Below the pieces are notes generated by a model that saw nothing but the letters and a program-made list of their open reading frames with translations, was not told where the DNA came from and did no database searches. A stretch of DNA of 64,000 bases from Agarivorans sp. TSD2052 (GTDB lineage Bacteria; Pseudomonadota; Gammaproteobacteria; Enterobacterales; Celerinatantimonadaceae), in assembly GCF_023238625.1 (NCBI RefSeq), contig NZ_CP096670.1:919501-983500 (forward strand), read 5' to 3'. Positions 17,447 to 26,744 of this stretch are shown here, piece after piece. Position 1 is the stretch's first letter. Each line of letters starts with the position of its first letter. The position numbers and the translations under genes are program-made.

Positions 17447-17974
17447 GTTGGAAGGCAGAGCCGCTAGAATAAACTGAGCCCTTTGCTCAATGCTGCCCCA
17501 TGGCACATCAACAATGTGATACGAATGCTGCTGATAAGTCTCAATCAACAATTGATGGATCTGCTTGGCTTCGGCAAAACTATGCGGGCGTATCTCATCT
17601 TGCTGGTAGATGGTTTTATTAGGGCGGCACAAAAATACTGTCGGGAAATAGCCAGCACAGGCGTTTTCAAAGATGGGGTCTATTGCTTGTTTGCCAAGCT
17701 TAAGATAGGCGCATATGTCTGGCGCAGCGCGGTCCAAAAATGCCGGCATCGAGCCCCTTAAGGCCTGCTCTTTTTGTTGCTGCATCAACTCAATACATAA
17801 GTGCGCAAATGCCGCTAAGTCAGTCCATGGTAATACACCCCCCTTAATCGCGGATTGTTGCTCTATCAGGGTGCGCGAGCTTTCGTTAAACACCCGATAG
17901 CCTTGATTTTTAAGCTCACCAATGATGCTGGTTTTACCCGCACCTGGACCACCAGAGATGATTATAGGTTTCAA
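17444..17974 (-). CDS. AAA-family P-loop NTPase (AAA_28 type)
   Basis: A 176-residue single-domain ATPase or kinase. The Walker A motif is GGPGAGKTS (residues 8-16). FLDRAAPD in mid-protein resembles the D-R motif of nucleotide-kinase-like P-loop proteins, and the C-terminal region is HIVDVPWGSIEQRAQFI. The family includes small kinases and ATPases of unknown substrate. It is convergent with the broken MFS gene and has no operon partner. The NTPase assignment is secure; the substrate is not. Confidence 0.8.
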   Translation of the reverse strand: MKPIIISGGPGAGKTSIIGELKNQGYRVFNESSRTLIEQQSAIKGGVLPWTDLAAFAHLCIELMQQQKEQALRGSMPAFLDRAAPDICAYLKLGKQAIDPIFENACAGYFPTVFLCRPNKTIYQQDEIRPHSFAEAKQIHQLLIETYQQHSYHIVDVPWGSIEQRAQFILAALPSN

Positions 17975-18269
17975 GCAGAGTCCCCCTTAGGATAAAGCCT
18001 GCGAGTTTAGCAAACTCGATAGAAAGCAACAAAACACGGCTGAATGACAATGCCAGTCTTGGCGCGAGTCTATATACCCGTGCAATGCCTTTAGGTTTGA
18101 TAGTTTACATTGAGGGTTATAACTCAGCGTTATTAATATAATAAAGTTTGATAATTTCATATTGGCTGCAGATTGCTGTAAATTTTCTGCATTGAGAATT
18201 AGCGACCATCAAGCGGCGTTTAACAGCTTGATGGTTTACGCTTCGCGAAGCCATTTAAAAGGGCAAATG

Positions 18270-18665
18270 ATGAAATTTTTACACACCATGTTACGTGTTA
18301 CCGACTTAGATAAATCTATCGAGTTTTATACTAACGTTCTGGGTATGCAAGAGCTGCAACGCAGTGAGAATAGTGAATACCGTTACACCTTGGTATTTGT
18401 TGGTTATGAAGCTGGTGGAACTACCGTTGAGTTGACCTATAACTGGGATACTAGGCAGTACGATATGGGGAATGCCTTTGGCCACCTAGCACTGGGTGTA
18501 GAAGATATTTATGCAGCTTGCGATCAGATTAAAGCGCGTGGAGGTGTCGTCACTCGTGAGCCAGGCCCAGTAAAAGGGGGGGAAACTCACATTGCCTTTA
18601 TTACCGACCCTGATAATTACCAGATAGAACTGATTCAACTTGAACAGACTCCAGTTAGCCAGTAA
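18270..18665 (+). CDS. gloA: Glyoxalase I (lactoylglutathione lyase)
   Basis: A 131-residue enzyme that converts the methylglyoxal-glutathione hemithioacetal to S-lactoylglutathione. The start MKFLHTMLRVTDLDKSIEFY matches GloA closely. Metal ligands are visible at H5, E54, H72 and E120. The signature ending (GPVKGGETHIAFITDPDNYQ) is intact. I chose the ATG at 18270 because AGGG precedes it and it matches GloA; upstream in-frame codons would add an unlikely leader. It lies 13 bases before an old-yellow-enzyme gene, echoing the nemA-gloA operon of E. coli. Confidence 0.93.
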   Translation: MKFLHTMLRVTDLDKSIEFYTNVLGMQELQRSENSEYRYTLVFVGYEAGGTTVELTYNWDTRQYDMGNAFGHLALGVEDIYAACDQIKARGGVVTREPGPVKGGETHIAFITDPDNYQIELIQLEQTPVSQ

Positions 18666-18678
18666 AGAGGATTTCCCA

Positions 18679-19779
18679 ATGACAAACGCATTATTTCAAC
18701 CTATACAACTTGGTAATTTATCGCTAAAAAACCGCATTGTGATGCCTCCAATGACACGTTCGCGTGCTAGCCAACCAGGCAATGTAGCCAACCAAATGAT
18801 GGCTGAGTATTATGCACAACGTGCTTCAGCTGGGCTGATTGTGGCAGAGGGCACGCAAATTTCTGCAATGGGGCAAGGTTACGCTTGGACACCAGGTATT
18901 TACTCAGCAGAGCAAATCGCCGGTTGGAAAGCCGTGACCGATGCAGTGCACGCAAAAGGCGGCGCTATCTTCGCTCAGTTGTGGCATGTAGGCCGAGTGA
19001 CTCATCCTGACAATATTGGTGGTGAGCAGCCTATTTCATCTTCGGCGTTAACGGCACAAAACGTTAAAGTATTCATTGATAACGGTAGCGATGAACCTGG
19101 CTTTGTTGATGTGGTTGAGCCACGAGAAATGACGAAAACCGATATTCAGCAGGTCGTTGCAGAGTATCGCCAAGCGGCATTAAATGCCATAGAAGCGGGG
19201 TTTGACGGCATCGAGTTACACGCGGCAAATGGTTACTTAATTAACCAGTTTATTGACTCTGAAGCAAACCTGCGCAGTGATGAATACGGTGGCTCTATTG
19301 AAAACCGCCTGCGCTTTCTTAGTGAAGTCGTCGCTGCCATGGTCGATGCGATTGGCGCAGAGCGCGTAGGAGTTCGCCTTGCACCGTTCACATCGTTAAA
19401 CGGTACGGTAGACGCAACACCTGAAGACACCTATGTTGCCGCTGCAGCGCTGCTTAATCGTCACAAGGTGGTATATATTCATATTGCTGAAGTAGATTGG
19501 GACGACGCGCCTGAAACCCCACAATCATTTAAACCGGCTGTACGTGAAGCCTACCAAGGGGTGTTAATTTACGCCGGACGTTACAACGGAGAAAAAGGGG
19601 CGCAAGCTATTGAGGCTGGCGTAACCGACATGGTTGGCTTTGGTCGTCCATTTGTGGCTAATCCTGATCTCCCCAATCGAATAAAAAATGGTTATCCATT
19701 GGCGTCGCATAAGCCTGAAACATTGTTTGGTGGTGCAGAGCAAGGCTTAACCGATTACCCTGAGTATAGCGCTAGCTAG
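18679..19779 (+). CDS. nemA: Old yellow enzyme, NemA-like alkene reductase
   Basis: A 366-residue FMN-dependent NADH:flavin oxidoreductase that reduces activated C=C bonds and nitro compounds. Seen: the N-terminal PMTRSRA motif, the substrate-binding pair H181 and N184 with Y186 (ELHAANGYLINQF), DEYGGSIENRLRF, and the phosphate-binding VGFGRPFVANPDLP. The start is the ATG at 18679 with AAGAGGA upstream; a longer in-frame reading overlaps gloA and is unlikely. Transcription with gloA points to electrophile and aldehyde detoxification. Confidence 0.92.
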   Translation: MTNALFQPIQLGNLSLKNRIVMPPMTRSRASQPGNVANQMMAEYYAQRASAGLIVAEGTQISAMGQGYAWTPGIYSAEQIAGWKAVTDAVHAKGGAIFAQLWHVGRVTHPDNIGGEQPISSSALTAQNVKVFIDNGSDEPGFVDVVEPREMTKTDIQQVVAEYRQAALNAIEAGFDGIELHAANGYLINQFIDSEANLRSDEYGGSIENRLRFLSEVVAAMVDAIGAERVGVRLAPFTSLNGTVDATPEDTYVAAAALLNRHKVVYIHIAEVDWDDAPETPQSFKPAVREAYQGVLIYAGRYNGEKGAQAIEAGVTDMVGFGRPFVANPDLPNRIKNGYPLASHKPETLFGGAEQGLTDYPEYSAS

Positions 19780-19923
19780 GTGTAGCCTCTCGGTATCAGC
19801 ACCCTGCTTTATCACTAAGTGCTAGTATATGCCCACGCTGCTTTTTCTTCTAAAAGTTGCTGTGGGCTTTAGCCGTTTTGGCTCTCAGTAAATTAGCTAC
19901 TCACTCAGCAATAAGAAACCCTA

Positions 19924-20811
19924 ATGAAACGATTAACGATGCGCGGCGAGTTATTATTAACCTTGGCCACCTTGCTGGCAGCGCTTGGTTGGATAGCCTC
20001 TAAACGGGTTATTTCAGGCATGCCGGGGGATGTTTTCATTGCTTCTCGATTCTTACTGGCGAGTGCTATTTTACTGCCATTTTGTTATCAGCAGTTGCGG
20101 CGACTAAAGGTTAAAGAGTTTGCTTATATTTGCGGGGTGGGGCTAATGTTGGCTGTCTCAATGCAGGTATGGATAGCCGCGGTCGCTGTGTCTAGCAGCT
20201 TATCTGAAGGGGCCTTTATCATGAGTTTAGCGATGATTTTTGCTCCTTTTACCGCTTGGCTGTTATTTAAGAAAACCCCCAATCGTGCTTTTTGGAGGGC
20301 CTTACCCCTTGCTGTTATCGGCATGATGCTACTGACCCTAACTAATGGTTGGCAGATAGAGCAGAGCCAGTGGTACTTTTTGCTTGCCGCTATGCTGCTT
20401 TCTTTGCATTTTGTACTCAATAAAAAGCTGATCACTCGTATTAAGCCTTTAACATCTATTTGTTTACAGTTATTTGTGGTGGGTGTAGTTGGCGCAATCA
20501 GCGCATTTTTCAGCTCCACAGAACCGCTGGCGTTGAGCCATCAGGTATTGGCTTGGTTTGTGGTGTCTATTGTTGCCGCCACGGCTATTCGCTATTTACT
20601 ACAAACTATCGGTCAATCGGCGATAAAAATGGAAACCGCCTCGTTGATCATGATTTTGGAACCGATTTGGACGCTGCTACTAAGCATCGCTATTCTTGGG
20701 GAGCAGCTTGAGCTACAAAAGCTGATTGGCGGTGGAGTCATTCTTTTGTCATTGATTGTGTATATTAAGTTATCTAAGCCACGGGCGGGTGCTTTGGCTG
20801 ATAAACAATAA
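19924..20811 (+). CDS. EamA/DMT-superfamily transporter
   Basis: A 295-residue protein with about ten hydrophobic helices in two EamA repeats (roughly 8-140 and 150-285). The second repeat ends with the typical SLIMILEPIWTLLLSIAILG and a Gly-rich GGGVILLSL helix. DMT transporters export metabolites such as amino acids or drugs, in the inner membrane. The substrate cannot be predicted. A strong hairpin terminator follows. Confidence 0.85.
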   Translation: MKRLTMRGELLLTLATLLAALGWIASKRVISGMPGDVFIASRFLLASAILLPFCYQQLRRLKVKEFAYICGVGLMLAVSMQVWIAAVAVSSSLSEGAFIMSLAMIFAPFTAWLLFKKTPNRAFWRALPLAVIGMMLLTLTNGWQIEQSQWYFLLAAMLLSLHFVLNKKLITRIKPLTSICLQLFVVGVVGAISAFFSSTEPLALSHQVLAWFVVSIVAATAIRYLLQTIGQSAIKMETASLIMILEPIWTLLLSIAILGEQLELQKLIGGGVILLSLIVYIKLSKPRAGALADKQ

Positions 20812-20920
20812 ACACGTCGACATGTCATGTTTGTTTAGATTGAAATATAGTCTTAAGTATAGTTACTTGGCTAGCGTAGTTCTGTCGAGATGTGGTCATA
20901 ATACAGGTTGCTTAACCCAA

Positions 20921-20948
20921 AAAATCAGCTATTGGTATAGCTGATTTT
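20921..20948. terminator. Bidirectional terminator
   Basis: A perfect 12-bp stem AAAATCAGCTAT / ATAGCTGATTTT with a 4-base loop, flanked by A and T runs, lies between the convergent EamA and DUF3179 genes. Confidence 0.8.
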
Positions 20949-20973
20949 CATGCGAAGTGGGGCGTTTAAAAAC

Positions 20974-22050
20974 TTACCCTAGCACTTTAGTATTGGGGAA
21001 AAACTGACTCCAGATACCATAGTGTACACCGTTGTGGGTGGCGACTTGCTCGCCTTCTGCATTCAACAGTTGAACTATTTCACCGTCGCTAGATATTTGT
21101 AATTGTTCGCCGTTTAAGTGAAAGGTATAGCCGTCGTTAGCGTGAGCAAAGTCTGGTGATATAGCGATTTGATGAGTGCCATTGCTGTAGCCGAAAACCT
21201 CTAGTTTGGGATTAAGGCGGGTATCCTCAAGGTTCAGTGTATCGAAGATAAAGTCTGGGTTATCAATGTTACGCTGGTCTTTAAGCGGTTGCTCAAACAA
21301 ACCCAGTAATATCTCATCAATCATACGATCCATACCATATATGAATACTTTGGCATTTGGGTAGTTTGCTTTAGCTGTTTCCCACTCCATCTGTGTGTTG
21401 GGGTGTACTGTGGTTGTGTGGTCAGTAAATTCAGACTGCATGGTAATTTGTTGAATTGCTGTACCATTATTCACATCTTTAAAGATGAGGTTGTTATGGG
21501 CTTGGCCTAAGACCTGTAAGTTAGATTCACCCAGCCCATAGTCAGTTTCTACCACCATGGCTAAGTTAGATAAACCACAATAAGTGACCGCATACTGGGT
21601 GCCATTTTGTTCAAAACCGGCAACATGAGGAACTTGTAGGTGGTAGCGAGGGAAAATAAGGGCTTCACCATCGAGTTCGACAACATAAACCCGTGAATCC
21701 TCTTCAGGTATAAACATATCAGCATCATCTACCGAGTAATACTGAGCGCTAAATTGCTCGGTGGGGAAGGCTGTTGGCATGGCATAAGATTGCGCCCAAA
21801 AAGTAACACCCACTCCTATTGAGGCCAACACCATCCAAATGGGCTTCCAGTATTTGCCACGTATATTGGCTAGCCACAAAATAGCCAGAGCGAGGATCTG
21901 CAAGGCCCAAAATAACGGCATATAGTGGAAGTAGTTCAGTAACCAATCTCTTGGTACTCCGATAACTTGTCCTGGTTCTGTCATTAGTACAGCGCAGAAA
22001 ATAGCGATGCAGGCTAAGGTGAGTGCATACAGGTTAAACAATATTCTCAT
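20974..22050 (-). CDS. DUF3179-containing membrane-anchored protein
   Basis: A 358-residue protein. Three hydrophobic helices lie in the first 100 residues, followed by a large extracytoplasmic domain with the DUF3179 motif region (FPRYHLQVPHVAG, then TYCGLSNLAMV). DUF3179 proteins are widespread and uncharacterised. I chose the internal ATG (22048-22050) because GAGGAACC precedes it by 4 bases; an upstream GTG would add 11 residues. Monocistronic. Confidence 0.75.
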   Translation of the reverse strand: MRILFNLYALTLACIAIFCAVLMTEPGQVIGVPRDWLLNYFHYMPLFWALQILALAILWLANIRGKYWKPIWMVLASIGVGVTFWAQSYAMPTAFPTEQFSAQYYSVDDADMFIPEEDSRVYVVELDGEALIFPRYHLQVPHVAGFEQNGTQYAVTYCGLSNLAMVVETDYGLGESNLQVLGQAHNNLIFKDVNNGTAIQQITMQSEFTDHTTTVHPNTQMEWETAKANYPNAKVFIYGMDRMIDEILLGLFEQPLKDQRNIDNPDFIFDTLNLEDTRLNPKLEVFGYSNGTHQIAISPDFAHANDGYTFHLNGEQLQISSDGEIVQLLNAEGEQVATHNGVHYGIWSQFFPNTKVLG

Positions 22051-22479
22051 TTTAGGTTCCTCAGGGGTGCTCGGCGAAAGCACTATTGGTTATTTAGTTG
22101 TTAGCTTAATTTTTGTAAATAGGCTGCCGTGTTTATGTCATCTGATTGATTAGGTGCGATTCACGTAATCTGGAGAACAAAACCGTGGGCCTTGGTGTTA
22201 TTCGTTTCTGAGCGAGATATTCTCATGGTCATTAACCAGCAGTAAGTAGGACTGATGGGAACTATTGTTCCATTTTGTGGTGAAGTAAGCGGTATCAATG
22301 AACGAGACCGATAAACCTTTGCCGCCCATTGCACCTTTGAGGAAGGGCTAGGTCGTTTTCAGTGGGGCCGAAAGAGGGTGAACAGCGCTTAGGGCGACGA
22401 TTAAGCGACGCCGCGGAGTTAATTAAGATTTGGGCTCAGCGCTATTGGCGGGTAATTAGCCAATAGCGCTAGGCCTCGG
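22051..22479. other. intergenic region, promoter of DUF3179 gene and end of yghU
   Basis: These 429 bases contain a perfect inverted repeat at 22438-22470 (listed separately) and no supported ORF. Confidence 0.35.
22438..22470 (-). terminator. Hairpin downstream of yghU
   Basis: A perfect 12-bp inverted repeat AGCGCTATTGGC / GCCAATAGCGCT with a 9-base loop lies just beyond the yghU stop codon. No T run follows on the minus strand, so it may protect the transcript end rather than terminate alone. Confidence 0.5.
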
Positions 22480-23340
22480 TTAGCTAGGCTGCTTGGCTAA
22501 GGCTTGGTCAATGTCGCTCGCGCTGTGGCGTTCGGCAACTTGCTCCCATTCTTCTCCCCAGGTTCTATTGACTATTTGGCCGCGTTTCACCGCTTGGCGC
22601 TCTGCTAGCTGGGTTGCCCAGCGCATCAGGTTGGGGTAGCTTTTTACATCCAAAAAATCTGCTGCGTCATAAAGTGAGCCGAGCACTAAATTGCCATACC
22701 AAGGCCATATGGCGATATCAGCGATGCTGTATTCGCTGCCAGCGATAAACGGGTGGTTTGCTAGTTGTTTATCTAGTACATCTAGCTGACGTTTGGTTTC
22801 CATGGAAAAGCGATTGATGGGGTATTCAAATTTTTCAGGGGCATAGCTATAAAAGTGCCCGAAACCACCGCCAAGATAGGGCGCAGAGCCTTGCAACCAA
22901 AATAGCCAATTCATTACTTCGGTACGAGCAGCAAAATCTTTTGGCAGAAAGTGGCCAAATTTCTCTGCTAAATAAAACAAAATTGAGCCAGATTCAAAAA
23001 TAGAGATTGGCGTTTCAGTGGAGCGATCCTGCAAGGCTGGGATTTTTGAGTTAGGGTTAATGTCGACAAAACCCGATGAAAACTGGTCTGCGTCACCGAT
23101 GTTAATGAGGTGAGCGTCGTACTCCGCTTCTTTTACCCCAACGGCGAGTAACTCTTCGAGCATAATGGTGACCTTTTGGCCATTTGGGGTGCCCATTGAG
23201 TAAAGCTGCAAGGGGTGTAAACCTACAGCCAAGGCCTGCTGATGCCTCGCGCCTGAATCGGGGCGATTAATACTCGCCCATTTACCGCCGCTTTCACTAT
23301 CCATTGTCCAAACATTGGGGGGGGTGTACTGCTCTACCAT
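22480..23340 (-). CDS. yghU: YghU-like glutathione S-transferase family protein
   Basis: A 286-residue member of the Nu-class/YghU group, which act as disulfide-bond reductases using two glutathione molecules. The recognisable block HPLQLYSMGTPNGQKVTIML and the glutathione-site segment NPNSKIPAL with FESGSIL are intact, as is the C-terminal helical domain (LFWLQGSAPYLGGGFGHFYS). Length equals that of E. coli YghU. It is a cytosolic stress protein, probably monocistronic, and lies divergent from the GH30 gene. Confidence 0.92.
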   Translation of the reverse strand: MVEQYTPPNVWTMDSESGGKWASINRPDSGARHQQALAVGLHPLQLYSMGTPNGQKVTIMLEELLAVGVKEAEYDAHLINIGDADQFSSGFVDINPNSKIPALQDRSTETPISIFESGSILFYLAEKFGHFLPKDFAARTEVMNWLFWLQGSAPYLGGGFGHFYSYAPEKFEYPINRFSMETKRQLDVLDKQLANHPFIAGSEYSIADIAIWPWYGNLVLGSLYDAADFLDVKSYPNLMRWATQLAERQAVKRGQIVNRTWGEEWEQVAERHSASDIDQALAKQPS

Positions 23341-23520
23341 GCTGCTTCCTTAGGTTTTATTCATCTAGTTAATATAGATATCAGGCCATTTATACGGATT
23401 AAAACCTTTCAAGGTTTATATTTTTATCGCCATATTCGCTCGCCCTCAGTCAGCATAGGCTAAAAGTGCAACTGTTACGCTGATATGGGGAGAAAACGCT
23501 TTGATGTAGCTCACATAAAT

Positions 23521-23538
23521 AAAGAAAGCGCTTTCTTT
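23521..23538. promoter_or_regulatory. LacI-type operator 1 (GH30 upstream, distal)
   Basis: A perfect 18-bp palindrome, AAAGAAAGCGCTTTCTTT, about 335 bases before the GH30 start. Its central AAAGCGCTTT is shared with the sites near the GH16 genes. LacI-family proteins bind palindromes with a central CG, so it is assigned to the LacI protein at 57285 by inference. Confidence 0.7.
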
Positions 23539-23816
23539 TTGGTTTTTCTTGGGTTTGGTTTTTAATGTCGCTAAGTGGCTTAGTGCAAAGTAAAGTTTCG
23601 TTGGTTATTCTCATTGCTATTCTATTTATCGGAAAGGGGTTATAAAGCGATAAAATATAAGCTGTTGATTTTAATTGATTAATTATATTGTAAATGTTGT
23701 TGTTAATACTCAGTTTGTGGTTTGTACTAAAATAAGGTGTTTTTTAATTTAGCGTAATATGCTGATTTTTGGTTTTTTTGGCTTGTATTTCATTGTTTTT
23801 CTCAGAGCTTATTTGG

Positions 23817-23828
23817 TAAGCGCTTTCA
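23817..23828. promoter_or_regulatory. LacI-type operator 2 (GH30 upstream, proximal)
   Basis: TAAGCGCTTTCA lies 43 bases before the GH30 start codon, where a bound repressor would block transcription. Core AAGCGCTT at 23818-23825. Confidence 0.7.
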
Positions 23829-23871
23829 TGGTAATCTGGGCTTAAGAAAAATTTGTTGGAGACTTAACCTT

Positions 23872-25236
23872 ATGAAAGCAACGCATTATAGAACTCTTGA
23901 GAGAACCGGTGAGCGCTGGGCCGTGAAAAAAGATGTTGAATTTAAACCCTCTTATCCCACTAAGCAGCCAATGATTGTGGTTAATTCAACAGAAAAATTT
24001 CAAACTCATATCGGTTTTGGCGGTGCTTTTACTGAGGCCGCAGCATCTACTTTTTACCAAATGCCGAAACAGTTACAAGATGAATTTATTGAGGCCTACT
24101 TTGATAAGCGGCAAGGTTTGGGTTATGTGCTGGGGCGAGTGGCGATTCATTCGTGTGATTTTGCGCTAGGAAATTATACCTATGTAGATGAAGGAGACAG
24201 TGAGTTAAAGACCTTTGATTTATCTCATGAAGAAAAATGGGTTATTCCAATGGTTAAACTGGCGGCTGAGAAAGCGGGTCAAAGCATTACTATGCTGGCG
24301 TCTCCTTGGAGCCCTCCTGCATTTATGAAGTCGAATGGCGAAATGAATTACGGCGGTAAATTATTGGCCGAGTATCAACAGTCTTGGGCGAACTACTACG
24401 TAAAATTTATTGAGCAAATGGAACTGCGCGGTGTGCCTATTTGGGGGGTGAGTATTCAAAATGAGCCTGAAGCCGATCAAATTTGGGACTCGTGTCATTA
24501 CACCGCAGAAGATGAACGAGATTTTATAAAAAACCACTTAGGCCCTACTTTGCATAAGGCCGGTTACCAAGATAAAGCCGTTTTAATTTGGGACCATAAC
24601 CGCGACGTGATGGTTGAGCGCGCTTCCACGGTGTTAGCTGATCCTGAAGCGGCTAAATATGTTTGGGGCGTCGGCAACCATTGGTATGTAAGTGAAGATT
24701 TTGAACAACTTGCCATGGTTCATCACCTGTACCCTAGCAAACATATTATTTTCACCGAAGGTTGTGTTGAATTAACTGAAACCTCAGTGGATGCCGATGA
24801 AAAAAGTGGTTACTTAGGTGCTTGGGGTAATGGTGAGCGCTACGGTCGCAATATTATTGGTGATTTTAATCATTATTCAGAAGGATGGATTGATTGGAAT
24901 TTATTGCTTAACGAGCAAGGGGGGCCAAATCATGTGGCTAACTACTGTGAAGCGCCGTTAATGTACAACCGCCAAACTAAAGAGCTTATCTACAATAACT
25001 CTTATTACTATATTGGCCATTTCTCTCGTTATATTGAAGTGGGCGCAAAACGGGTGATGAGTATGAATAACAGTGAGCAAGTGCATGCGGTTAGCTTTGA
25101 AAATCCAAACGGTGATTTAGTGGTGGTGGTACAAAACGAAGGTGCTATTCATAAAATCACCTTAGTGATAGACGGACAGGGCGTAGACCTTTCTTTGGCT
25201 AATAACTCGATGAATACCTTTGTGGTAAAGCGCTAA
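23872..25236 (+). CDS. GH30 glycoside hydrolase, cytosolic (beta-1,6-glucanase or beta-glucosidase type)
   Basis: A 454-residue retaining hydrolase of clan GH-A. The acid/base is E198 in SIQNEPE and the nucleophile is E296 in IIFTEGC; ASPWSPPAFMKSNG and the early GFGGAFTEAA are also GH30 hallmarks. A C-terminal beta-sandwich (about 385-454) follows the barrel. There is no signal peptide, so it acts in the cytosol on imported oligosaccharides. GH30 subfamilies close to this cleave beta-1,6-glucosidic bonds, which suits side branches of laminarin. Two LacI operators upstream tie it to the beta-glucan locus. Subfamily and exact specificity are inferred. Confidence 0.88.
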   Translation: MKATHYRTLERTGERWAVKKDVEFKPSYPTKQPMIVVNSTEKFQTHIGFGGAFTEAAASTFYQMPKQLQDEFIEAYFDKRQGLGYVLGRVAIHSCDFALGNYTYVDEGDSELKTFDLSHEEKWVIPMVKLAAEKAGQSITMLASPWSPPAFMKSNGEMNYGGKLLAEYQQSWANYYVKFIEQMELRGVPIWGVSIQNEPEADQIWDSCHYTAEDERDFIKNHLGPTLHKAGYQDKAVLIWDHNRDVMVERASTVLADPEAAKYVWGVGNHWYVSEDFEQLAMVHHLYPSKHIIFTEGCVELTETSVDADEKSGYLGAWGNGERYGRNIIGDFNHYSEGWIDWNLLLNEQGGPNHVANYCEAPLMYNRQTKELIYNNSYYYIGHFSRYIEVGAKRVMSMNNSEQVHAVSFENPNGDLVVVVQNEGAIHKITLVIDGQGVDLSLANNSMNTFVVKR

Positions 25237-25275
25237 GTAAAGTTTTAGCGATCCCTTTTAAACTATTAAGCTCAG

Positions 25276-25306
25276 AGCCGATGCCATTTTACATCGGCTT
25301 TTTTAT
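25276..25306 (+). terminator. Terminator after the GH30 gene
   Basis: The stem AGCCGATG / CATCGGCT with an 8-base loop is followed by TTTTTT. Confidence 0.85.
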
Positions 25307-25490
25307 TCGCTGCTGGCCTATCACTAGCTTAACGCTGGCTTTGGGTAATGCGCTTATGTCTTCTGTTTCTCCCATCTTTGAGTTTACTCTCTTGAACACT
25401 ATTGTTGCTCCACTTTGGGGGGATGCAAGGTATTGCTGTTGGCGCCAGCTAGGCGTATCGTGATCGCATTCATGATTAGAAGGAGCCTTC

Positions 25491-26675
25491 ATGTTTGAAG
25501 CTATTGATAAAGCTAAAGATGATCCTATTTTGTCTTTAGGTATTGCCTACCAGCAAGATACTCGAGCCAATAAGCTCGATTTGGGTATTGGTGTGTATCG
25601 CAATGAGCAAGGCAATACTCCGGTGATGAAGGCGGTGTCGGTGGCGGCTCAGCGTTTGCTTTGCGCCCAAACTACTCAAGCTTATCTTGGTTTGGCGGGT
25701 AATACAGATTATAACCAAGCAATGCTGGATTTGCTGTTAATGGACAGTCCTGCTCACGGCCGTTGTATTGGTATTCAAACACCTGGCGCTAGTGGCGCTT
25801 TGCGTTTGCTCGCCGATCTCATTGCTAGCGCTAAGCCTAATGCCAAGGTGTGGTTATCGACGCCTAGCTATGTAAATCATCAACCTATCATGCAAGCCGC
25901 TGGTTTAGAGGTGGCGTTTTATCCATATTTTGATCCCCTTACCAAGCAAGTTGATGAAGCGGCGATGTTAGCGCAAATAAGCAAACTGGGTCCTGACGAC
26001 GTGCTGCTACTGCATGGCTGTTGTCATAATCCTACTGGTGCTGATATGTCTATTGAGGCTTGGCAGCAAATTGCTCAGTTAGCTTTGAACAATGGCTTCT
26101 TACCTTTTGTAGATTTGGCTTACCAAGGCTTTGGTGAAGGCATAGACCAAGATATTGGTGGTTTACGTTTGCTGGCAGACAACTTGCCTGAGTTACTGAT
26201 TACTTGCTCTAACTCGAAAAGTTTTGGTTTGTATCGAGAGCGCACCGGGATTGCCATCGTGATAGGGCAAACCCTGCAGCATGCTAGCAATGCGCGCGGC
26301 AAGCTATTTGAGTTGGCAAGGCGAAGTTACACCATGCCGCCCAATTGGGGGGCGGCGATAGTGGCTGAAATTTTAAATGACCCCTTGCTAAAACAGCAAT
26401 GGCAGGACGAGTTAAATGCCATGAGTTTGAGAATGCGTGGCCTTCGTCAAGCTTTGGCTGAAGAGTTTCGCTTACAGTCGAACAGTGACCGTTTTGACTA
26501 TTTAACCGCTCACCAAGGGATGTTTTCTTTAACCGGTTTTAGCCTTGCGCAAACTGAGCAACTGCGCGAACAGTACGGCATTTACATTGTGGGAGGAGGG
26601 CGCATTAATATTGCTGGCTTAGCAAAGCATGCTATTCCACAATTGGTAAACGCCTGTTTAGCCGTGGGTGCCTAG
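25491..26675 (+). CDS. Class I aspartate/aromatic aminotransferase
   Basis: A 394-residue PLP enzyme of the AspC/TyrB subgroup. It starts with the typical FEAIDKAKDDPILSLGIAYQ, carries HNPTGADMS for cofactor binding, and has the PLP lysine in CSNSKSFGLYRERTG, where the trailing Arg contacts phosphate. It swaps amino groups between aspartate or aromatic amino acids and 2-oxo acids in the cytosol. AGAAGGAG lies before the ATG. Substrate preference cannot be fixed from sequence. No operon partner. Confidence 0.87.
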   Translation: MFEAIDKAKDDPILSLGIAYQQDTRANKLDLGIGVYRNEQGNTPVMKAVSVAAQRLLCAQTTQAYLGLAGNTDYNQAMLDLLLMDSPAHGRCIGIQTPGASGALRLLADLIASAKPNAKVWLSTPSYVNHQPIMQAAGLEVAFYPYFDPLTKQVDEAAMLAQISKLGPDDVLLLHGCCHNPTGADMSIEAWQQIAQLALNNGFLPFVDLAYQGFGEGIDQDIGGLRLLADNLPELLITCSNSKSFGLYRERTGIAIVIGQTLQHASNARGKLFELARRSYTMPPNWGAAIVAEILNDPLLKQQWQDELNAMSLRMRGLRQALAEEFRLQSNSDRFDYLTAHQGMFSLTGFSLAQTEQLREQYGIYIVGGGRINIAGLAKHAIPQLVNACLAVGA

Positions 26676-26744
26676 CGCCTTAGGCCTTATAAATAAGGAG
26701 GTTGTGGCCTCCTAGTGAGTTTATGAGGTTGATAGTCAGCGTGC

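Larger units (their letters stand above)
23341..23871. promoter_or_regulatory. Divergent regulatory region of yghU and the GH30 gene
   Basis: A 531-base, very A/T-rich region. It holds two AAGCGCTT palindromes (listed separately) that match sites at the beta-glucan locus 30 kb away. No ORF is supported. Confidence 0.6.
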
